This document shows positions 57,403 to 64,000 of a stretch of 64,000 bases of DNA, in pieces. Made by a program: the position numbers and the translations under genes. A model generated the notes under the pieces. It was not told the origin of the DNA, did not search any database, and saw only the letters and a list, made by a program, of their open reading frames with translations. Position 1 is the first letter of the stretch. Each line of letters starts with the position of its first letter. The DNA comes from Methylophaga sp. (GTDB taxonomy: Bacteria; Pseudomonadota; Gammaproteobacteria; Nitrosococcales; Methylophagaceae). The DNA is taken from contig JALSLH010000083.1 of NCBI GenBank assembly GCA_026988435.1, positions 78,558 through 142,557 of the forward strand. The letters run 5' to 3'.

Positions 57403-58686
57403 TTATTTGTCCTCAACAATGCGGTATCGCTCTGACGTGGTTGCTTGATGAATAATAATTTTTACATCTTGTTTATTCCAGCTAAATCTTGCTTTTACTC
57501 TTTTCCATGGTGCAGATTCATTTTGCTGTTGTTCTATAAAATAGGCTTTGTCAGGATCGAGTTCTTGGCTACGAATAATAAGTTTTTTATCAACAAACTC
57601 CAGTTGAGTTCTGTCCCATGGCCTTGCTAAAGGCTCGCCAATAAATAAGCCTTCTCCAGGTTGTTGTACTGATTTCCAGTAGGCTTCGACTAGCGAGTCG
57701 CCATATAAATAAGAAGGAATCAGTACCTGAGGGTTCGGAAATTTCTCAATATAACTACAAGGTTCAACAACTGTTCCGTAACTTCCAGTTGCCCCCGCTT
57801 CTAACCAGCGAAATGCTTTCATTTGTCCAGCTTGTTCAATTCCTCGGCCTCCACTTGAAGTGAGGTGATCTGCTATAGCGCCTGGTAAATAGTGGTTCGT
57901 TTTGATAGCAGGTACATGCGTTAATCCTGTGTGATAAAACATAATATTCTGTTTGTTTTTTATTTGTGTTGATGTTTTATTCCAACGGTCATCAACATAA
58001 TGAACTTGAACTCCTTTACGATCACCCCACAAATCTGAAAATTGTTTAAATATGGGCCAACGGGTGCTGCGAGCACGGTCATGGGTTCTGACCAAATAAG
58101 CATCACTAATAGGATATGTAGAATCTGACGCAAGACCTCTATCAATAAGTTCTTTGGCTTGAATAAGTGTTGTTCCACTGAGCATCATACTCAATCTTAG
58201 TGGTGGATTATTTTGCCACAAGCTGCTCGATTCAGCATTAAAATAGGGGCTATTTGCTGTTTTATGGCAACCGCTGACCTTTTTAGATGGGTGACTACAA
58301 TATTTTTTATCGAATCCCAATGCAAAAGCACTCGTAATTGACATGCAGTCAACACGATAGGGCGCATGCCATGCTAAAACAATCAGCTTTATATTTTTGG
58401 TTAAATGTGGTGATATTTGGGCGTAAATTGATTCGAATTTTTGTTGGCTGAGCTTATCAGGATCACGAAAAATAGCGACCGGCACTACTTGCTGAGAAGG
58501 AATATGACGTTTTTCTGCATAATATTCAGCAATTTGTTGAGAAAATGAATTAAATTCTTTATATAGGACTAATACATTATTCCCACTCAATTTAGAAGGT
58601 AATTGAACTTCAGGAAGCTGTTTTGCGAATGCTGATGAGATAATGACTATTGATAAGGCAAGCATTCCAATAAATCGAATAATCAT
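57403..58686 (-). CDS. TIGR03790-like protein of unknown function with signal peptide
   Basis: NNVLVLYKEFNSFSQQIAEYYAEKRHIPSQQVV family signature; stop directly abuts ATG of downstream S24-like gene. Confidence 0.75.
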   Translation of the reverse strand: MIIRFIGMLALSIVIISSAFAKQLPEVQLPSKLSGNNVLVLYKEFNSFSQQIAEYYAEKRHIPSQQVVPVAIFRDPDKLSQQKFESIYAQISPHLTKNIKLIVLAWHAPYRVDCMSITSAFALGFDKKYCSHPSKKVSGCHKTANSPYFNAESSSLWQNNPPLRLSMMLSGTTLIQAKELIDRGLASDSTYPISDAYLVRTHDRARSTRWPIFKQFSDLWGDRKGVQVHYVDDRWNKTSTQIKNKQNIMFYHTGLTHVPAIKTNHYLPGAIADHLTSSGGRGIEQAGQMKAFRWLEAGATGSYGTVVEPCSYIEKFPNPQVLIPSYLYGDSLVEAYWKSVQQPGEGLFIGEPLARPWDRTQLEFVDKKLIIRSQELDPDKAYFIEQQQNESAPWKRVKARFSWNKQDVKIIIHQATTSERYRIVEDK

Positions 58687-58701
58687 AAAGCTGACGACAG
58701 A

Positions 58702-59328
58702 CTAATCGAGTAGAGATGTTGCAATTTTTAACATTTTATTTGTTTGAAAAATAAAATGCCAACGCCTTCCACCTTTTTGTCGCCATAGAATGGCGGCTCT
58801 AATTCCGGCTAACAATAATGCACGAACACGGTTTATATTGTCCGCTTGCTGCAAGAAGGAAGGCTCGCCTTGCACCTGAATTCGAGGATTTAATTCACTG
58901 ATTGTACGATGATATATATCCGCTAAACGAGCAATAACTTGAGCGTTGTTGATATCGCCAAAATATTCAACTTGCTGCGGAATTTGTTCAATTTCACGAC
59001 TAATTAAATCCATCATGGCAGGTCGTTTGGCAAGTTGTCTTTCTAAATGAAGTAAATTAATGGCATAACGCAATAATTGCACATCTTTTTTATCTTTACT
59101 TTTTGAAAGCTGACTATTGAGTTGTTTTAATCCAGATTTTAATTGACCAATATCGCCGTAGACTGCTTCAGTTGTGGGTGCATCAACGGCGAGTAGGCTG
59201 TTGAGTGCTGTTTCAAAATCAGCTTGCTCGACCTGACCTGTTTCAGCGATTTGTTGAACTAAAGTTATTGCCTGCATCAAGGCCGCGAGTGCAATAATTC
59301 GATCACGCTCTCGATGATTAATACTCAT
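58702..59328 (-). CDS. hflD: High frequency lysogenization protein HflD homolog
   Basis: [25 protein letters not shown]; downstream of mnmA as usual. Confidence 0.93.
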   Translation of the reverse strand: MSINHRERDRIIALAALMQAITLVQQIAETGQVEQADFETALNSLLAVDAPTTEAVYGDIGQLKSGLKQLNSQLSKSKDKKDVQLLRYAINLLHLERQLAKRPAMMDLISREIEQIPQQVEYFGDINNAQVIARLADIYHRTISELNPRIQVQGEPSFLQQADNINRVRALLLAGIRAAILWRQKGGRRWHFIFQTNKMLKIATSLLD

Positions 59329-60434
59329 GGATGGATTCCAGGTGCATCCGTACTAACAATTATGCCTCCGCCTAAACAATCATCCCCTTTGTAAAAAACG
59401 ACAGATTGCCCCGGTGTAACAGCACGTTGTTTATCTTCAAACACAACATTGATCTTGCCATCATCATCTTGCGTAATCGTACAGACTTGGTCAGGCTGGC
59501 GATAGCGTGTTTTAGCCATTGCATTGCATGGCAAAGAGGGTGGTTTTCCTGCTACCCATGATAATTGCTGTGCTTTTAACGACTGACTATGTAACCATGG
59601 ATGATCGCCTTGCACTACGTAGAGAACTTTCTTCTCCATATCTTTACCTGCAACAAACCACGGCTCGCCAGAACTGTCTTTTCGCCCACCGATACCTAAG
59701 CCTTGACGTTGGCCTAGTGTGTAATACATTAAACCTTGATGCTGGCCAATCACTTCGCCTTCAGGCGTTTGCATTTCGCCCGGTTGCGCGGGGATATAGC
59801 GAGCAAGAAATTCACGAAAACGCCGTTCACCAATAAAACAGATACCGGTACTGTCTTTTTTATCGTGTGTAATAAAACCGGCTTGTTCGGCAATGCGGCG
59901 TACTTCAGGTTTAGGCAAGTCGCCTAATGGAAAAAGAGTGCGAGATAATTGATCCTGGCCTAAGGTGTATAAAAAGTAACTTTGGTCTTTATTGTGATCA
60001 AGCCCCTTTAATAAATGGAAACCGTCTTTTTGTTCTTCAACACGGGCATAGTGTCCTGTTGCAATTAGATAGCCGCCTAAGTTCATTGCATGGTCAAGAA
60101 AGGCTTTAAATTTAATTTCTCGATTACATAAAATATCAGGGTTAGGCGTGCGGCCAGCACGGTATTCATCAAGAAAATTCTTAAATACAAAATCCCAATA
60201 TTCCATGGCAAAATTGGCTTCGTGGAAGGGGATATTGATTTTATCGGCAACAGAATTAGCATCATCACGATCTTCAGCGATGGTACATTCACTTTCTTCG
60301 GCAAAATCAACCCAGTTTTTCATAAACATGCCTTCAACATCATAGCCCTGCTGTTGCAACAATAATGCAGCTACTGATGAATCAACTCCGCCGGAAAGGC
60401 CGACTACAACTTTATTTTTATTTTGTTCTGACAC
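59325..60434 (-). CDS. mnmA: tRNA-specific 2-thiouridylase MnmA
   Basis: [36 protein letters not shown] start. Confidence 0.97.
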   Translation of the reverse strand: MSEQNKNKVVVGLSGGVDSSVAALLLQQQGYDVEGMFMKNWVDFAEESECTIAEDRDDANSVADKINIPFHEANFAMEYWDFVFKNFLDEYRAGRTPNPDILCNREIKFKAFLDHAMNLGGYLIATGHYARVEEQKDGFHLLKGLDHNKDQSYFLYTLGQDQLSRTLFPLGDLPKPEVRRIAEQAGFITHDKKDSTGICFIGERRFREFLARYIPAQPGEMQTPEGEVIGQHQGLMYYTLGQRQGLGIGGRKDSSGEPWFVAGKDMEKKVLYVVQGDHPWLHSQSLKAQQLSWVAGKPPSLPCNAMAKTRYRQPDQVCTITQDDDGKINVVFEDKQRAVTPGQSVVFYKGDDCLGGGIIVSTDAPGIHP

Positions 60435-60435
60435 G

Positions 60436-60700
60436 TGGGTCCCTCTATCTGTTTAAGCAATGTTCTGGCGACGCCAAAAAGTTATCATCAAGGCATAATT
60501 TGCGGTGAATGGTTATTCCCTTCATAAGAATTATAACGCAGAGGATAGCTTTTTGGCTAAGCCCCGAAGGGCGAGCCTTTAAGCAGTCATCTTCGTTGTT
60601 ATATTCCTTGCGAAAGGGAATACCATTTGCGGCGGAACATGCCTAGAATATGAGCGCTTGAAGACTCGCAGAATAATTCTTAAACAGATAAAGGGACCCA
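60436..60700. mobile_element. Second member of the ~265 bp structured TIR element family
   Basis: TIR tgggtccctctatctgtttaag / cttaaacagataaagggaccca; internal blocks (taacgcag, ctaagc.cccg, atcttcgt.gttat, atgcctagaatat) shared in order with 7140-7408. Confidence 0.72.
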
Positions 60701-60702
60701 TA

Positions 60703-61143
60703 TTAATTTTTTAATAGTGTTAATGGGTAACGATGTCCAGCAAGATAATCATCAAAACAATCTTGAACTAAAGGGCTACGAAACGTTGCTTTTCTTCTTT
60801 TTAATTGCTTTTGATTTAACCAAAAAGCTTGGTTTATGTCTGGGTCAAGCGTTAGGCTTGAATCGGCCTGAATTGGATTGCCTGTAAAGCAAAATCGCAT
60901 ATAGGTATCACCATTATTTGGAAGCTGCCAACGATAAATTCCTACTAACGCTGTTGGTTTAAAGGTCCATGTCGTTTCTTCACGTGTTTCACGAATCACC
61001 GCTTCGATTAGGCTTTCGCCGGATTCGAGGTGACCTGCGGGTTGATTGAGTGTCATCTTGCCGTCTATTTCTTCCTCGACCATCAGAAAGCGATTGTCGA
61101 GTTCGATTACTGCGGCGACGGTGGTGCGTGGAGTCCAAATCAT
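60703..61143 (-). CDS. NUDIX hydrolase (NudJ-like)
   Basis: GHLESGESLIEAVIRETREETTW Nudix box. Confidence 0.93.
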   Translation of the reverse strand: MIWTPRTTVAAVIELDNRFLMVEEEIDGKMTLNQPAGHLESGESLIEAVIRETREETTWTFKPTALVGIYRWQLPNNGDTYMRFCFTGNPIQADSSLTLDPDINQAFWLNQKQLKRRKATFRSPLVQDCFDDYLAGHRYPLTLLKN

Positions 61144-61714
61144 TTGAAGATTTTATCATGCCTGAGCGGAGATCAGGGGCTGGAACTTCCTTCCATCTCC
61201 CTGATGCAATGTTATCAATGGTCCAATCACCAATAGCATAGCGTATCAAACGCAATGTAGGATGACCAATCGCGGCAGTCATACGCCGTACTTGTCTGTT
61301 TTTACCTTCAGTTATTTTGAGTTCAAGCCATTGAGTAGGAATGGCTTTTCGTTCACGAATAGGGGGAGTGCGTAGCCATATATCAGGAGGCTCAATTAAT
61401 TTAGCTTTGGCAGGTTTAGTAAAACCATCTTTTAATTCAATACCCTGCCGTAAATTTTCTAAAGCTGAATCAGTTGGAATTTTTTCAACTTGAACCCAGT
61501 ATGTTTTCTCAAGTTTATACTGAGGGTCGCTAATTTGATGCTGTAACGGCCCCGAATCAGTCAGTATAACCAAGCCTTCGCTATCACGATCTAATCGTCC
61601 TGCAGGGTAAATATGGTTGATATCAATATAGTCTTTTAGTGTGCTTCTATTACCGCAATCGGTGAACTGCGTGAGTACATCATAGGGTTTATTAAAACAG
61701 ATTAGTTTTGCCAT
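60989..61714 (-). CDS. rluE: 23S rRNA pseudouridine synthase (RluE/RsuA family)
   Basis: YPAGRLDRDSEGLVILTDSG; LKITEGKNRQVRRMTAAIGHPTLRLIR; ORF overlaps Nudix gene by about 155 bp. Confidence 0.9.
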   Translation of the reverse strand: MAKLICFNKPYDVLTQFTDCGNRSTLKDYIDINHIYPAGRLDRDSEGLVILTDSGPLQHQISDPQYKLEKTYWVQVEKIPTDSALENLRQGIELKDGFTKPAKAKLIEPPDIWLRTPPIRERKAIPTQWLELKITEGKNRQVRRMTAAIGHPTLRLIRYAIGDWTIDNIASGRWKEVPAPDLRSGMIKSSNDLDSTHHRRRSNRTRQSLSDGRGRNRRQDDTQSTRRSPRIRRKPNRSGDS

Positions 61715-61818
61715 GTATGTCAGATAAGTCAGGTTGATTTTGAATAATGAGTACTTGTTATTGAAATAATAGCTAGTAACCGTGATAATGTCCCAATGCA
61801 TTATAAGGAATTAACGGT

Positions 61819-63841
61819 TTGTATACACCAATACAATTAAAAAAATGGCCAAAGTTATTTGCCATTCTAATTTTAGTGCTGACATTTCACCTGCAGGCTT
61901 TTGCCGAAGACAGTGATTCCATATTGCAGATGCCGCTAGAAGAACTATTGCAACAGCAAGTGTCATCCATAACTAAAAAGCTACAAAAAGTCGGTGATGT
62001 TGCAGCGGCAACCTATGTAATCACATCCAAAGATATTGCTCAATCAGGTGCGACTAATATCCCTGAAGCATTAAGGCTTGCGCCAGGTGTAAATGTTGCT
62101 GCAATTAATAACAATAGATGGGCTGTGTCGATTCGTGGCTTTAATAGTCGGGCTACAGATAAGTTATTAGTACTTGTTGATGGTCGTACCATCTATCCTG
62201 CTTTTTTCCCAGGTACGATATGGGAAAATAATGAAATCCCACTTAATTTAATTGAACGTATAGAAATTATGCGTGGTCCAGCGGCTTCTATATGGGGGAA
62301 TAATGCTGTTAATGGGGTGATTAATATTATAACCAAATCTGCCCATGATACAGTCGGAGCGCAGATTAATCTTAAGGCCGGTACTGAACAGCATTTACTT
62401 GCTACGGGTAGTTATGGTTGGGTGCTAGATGATGATACTAGTTTTCGTGTACATGCTTATTCTAGAAATACCGACGATTCGAAAGCTATATTTGATTCTG
62501 ATAGTGCCGATAGCTGGCAGTCACAGAACCTAGGTTTTAGATTAGATAAAGAATTGTCTCAAGGACGACTACTGGTTCAAGGCGGTGCGTTTAAGACCCA
62601 TATTAGTGATCGAATCATAGCCCCTAGATTTGATAGTGCAGTTGATATTCTTACAGATCCTAGAAAAAGTGATGGTGCACATCTGCAAGTTATGTGGGAA
62701 CAGCACTCTGCTAGTGAAACGATTAGTACTCTCCAAGGGTTTATTGAGTATATCGATTCAGACTTTGGTCTGGCAATAACCAAACGAAAAACAATGGATC
62801 TAGAATATCAACAACAACTCAAGTTATTTTCACAACATGATTTAATTTGGGGGGCAGGTTTTCGCTTATGGAGTGATAAAGCCGAATCGACACCTTATAT
62901 GCAAATGGAGACCGCCCAAAAAACTAGTAATTTGGTCAGTTTTTTTTATTCAGGATGATATAAGTCTTGTTCCTGATGAATGGATATTAACGTTAGGTAC
63001 TAGAGTAGAAAAGAAAACAGATGTTGAAATGGTTTTTTTACCGAATATTCGATTATTATGGATGCCAAATAATGAAAATAGCATATGGTCTTCTATATCA
63101 AAAGCATCACGTCAATCAACACGCGGTGAGCGAGAATCAAAATTTGTTATTTCTCCTCCATCAAGTGCAACATTATTTTTACCCGTTATTGCTGATGCTA
63201 ATGACTTCACAAAACCAGAAGACTTATACGCATTTGATTTTGGGTGGCGCAGACAGTGGGCATCATCTTTCTCAACAGACTTGGCGGGGTTTATTTATCG
63301 ATATAATGATTCGCGGTCAACACAGATTGTTATGCCAACAGCTTTCCCGCCAACACATATTGCACTCAAAGGCGGCAACGCATTAAATGTACACAGTCAT
63401 GGTGTTGAGTTAAGCACAAAGTGGCATCCATCTAAAGATTGGCAATTTTCGTTTAATTATAGCTGGAAGAAGATAAAGGCAGATTATGATGGTGTAGGCT
63501 TATTCTCTCCCTATGTCGATTCGACACCTAGAAACAGTCTATCATTACAATTTAATCACCAAATTAACGCTAATTGGAAGCTATCAGGAACCTTTCGCTA
63601 TGTTGATAGCATTGATGTATTTAGTCCTCTGCGAGATAACGGCAATGCCTATCATGTGCCATCCTATTCAACACTAGATTTAAAAGTAAACTATCAAGTA
63701 AGCCCTGATATAAAGCTATCAATTACGGGGCAAAATTTACTAGAAAGTGCTCATAAAGAATTTATTGATGATCTGTTTGCATCACCTGCAGCGGAAATAC
63801 AACGTTCTATTTACGTTGGCATTGAGTGGAATATTAAATGA
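61819..63841 (+). pseudogene. TonB-dependent outer membrane receptor, interrupted by a +1 frameshift at a T8 tract
   Basis: Plug domain SIRGFNSRATDKLLVLVDGRTIYPAFFPGTIWENNEIPLNLIERIEIMRGPAASIWGNNAVNGVINI in frame 1; C-terminal barrel resumes in another frame after 62940-62947. Confidence 0.8.
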
Positions 63842-63893
63842 TGATTCCATTATCTTGTAGAAATAGTGGACTATTATGGTAATCCCCCCATTT

Positions 63894-64000
63894 TTAATGG
63901 AGATCAGTAGTAGATATTTTTCTCTGTGTTAATTTTAATTTCTGAATTGGTGTAATACCACCAATTCCCATATTAGGTCGTTCGTTATTATAAGTCCACA
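63894..64000 (-). mobile_element. IS3-family transposase, C-terminal end (continues beyond window)
   Basis: Minus-strand translation WTYNNERPNMGIGGITPIQKLKLTQRKISTTDLH* typical of IS3 OrfB C-terminus. Confidence 0.88.

Overview
This is a 64 kb, AT-leaning chromosomal window from a gammaproteobacterium (genus not determined; methylotroph or Cycloclasticus-like is only a guess). Most of it is housekeeping: moaA(partial)-fdhD, hslR, acs, an aldehyde dehydrogenase, AraC regulator, peroxiredoxin, dksA, monomeric icd, an MCP, cysZ, queF, zipA-ligA, creBCD, SulP transporter, a PhoPQ-like TCS, GGDEF/EAL, hrpA, OYE, pyrC, ilvIHC, hflD-mnmA and rluE-nudJ. Accessory features of most interest: (1) an apparent integrase-less integron cassette array at about 28.24-31.28 kb, with three attC-like sites, two orphan ORF cassettes and one cassette holding a complete type II restriction-modification operon plus a small unknown gene; a candidate attI-like repeat region lies on one side and a higBA toxin-antitoxin on the other. 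(2) A complete rpfG-rpfC/rpfF DSF-type quorum-sensing locus with a CRP/Clp-like site upstream of rpfF. (3) Two members of a ~265 bp structured terminal-inverted-repeat element family. (4) A dispersed family of paired palindromes with covarying stems. (5) A degenerate S24-fold protein that has lost the expected Ser/Lys dyad, coupled to a TIGR03790-type gene. (6) A TonB receptor gene frameshifted at a T8 tract next to an IS3-family end at the window edge. I saw no tRNA, rRNA or CRISPR. All calls come from reading the sequence and ORF translations; no database search was run.
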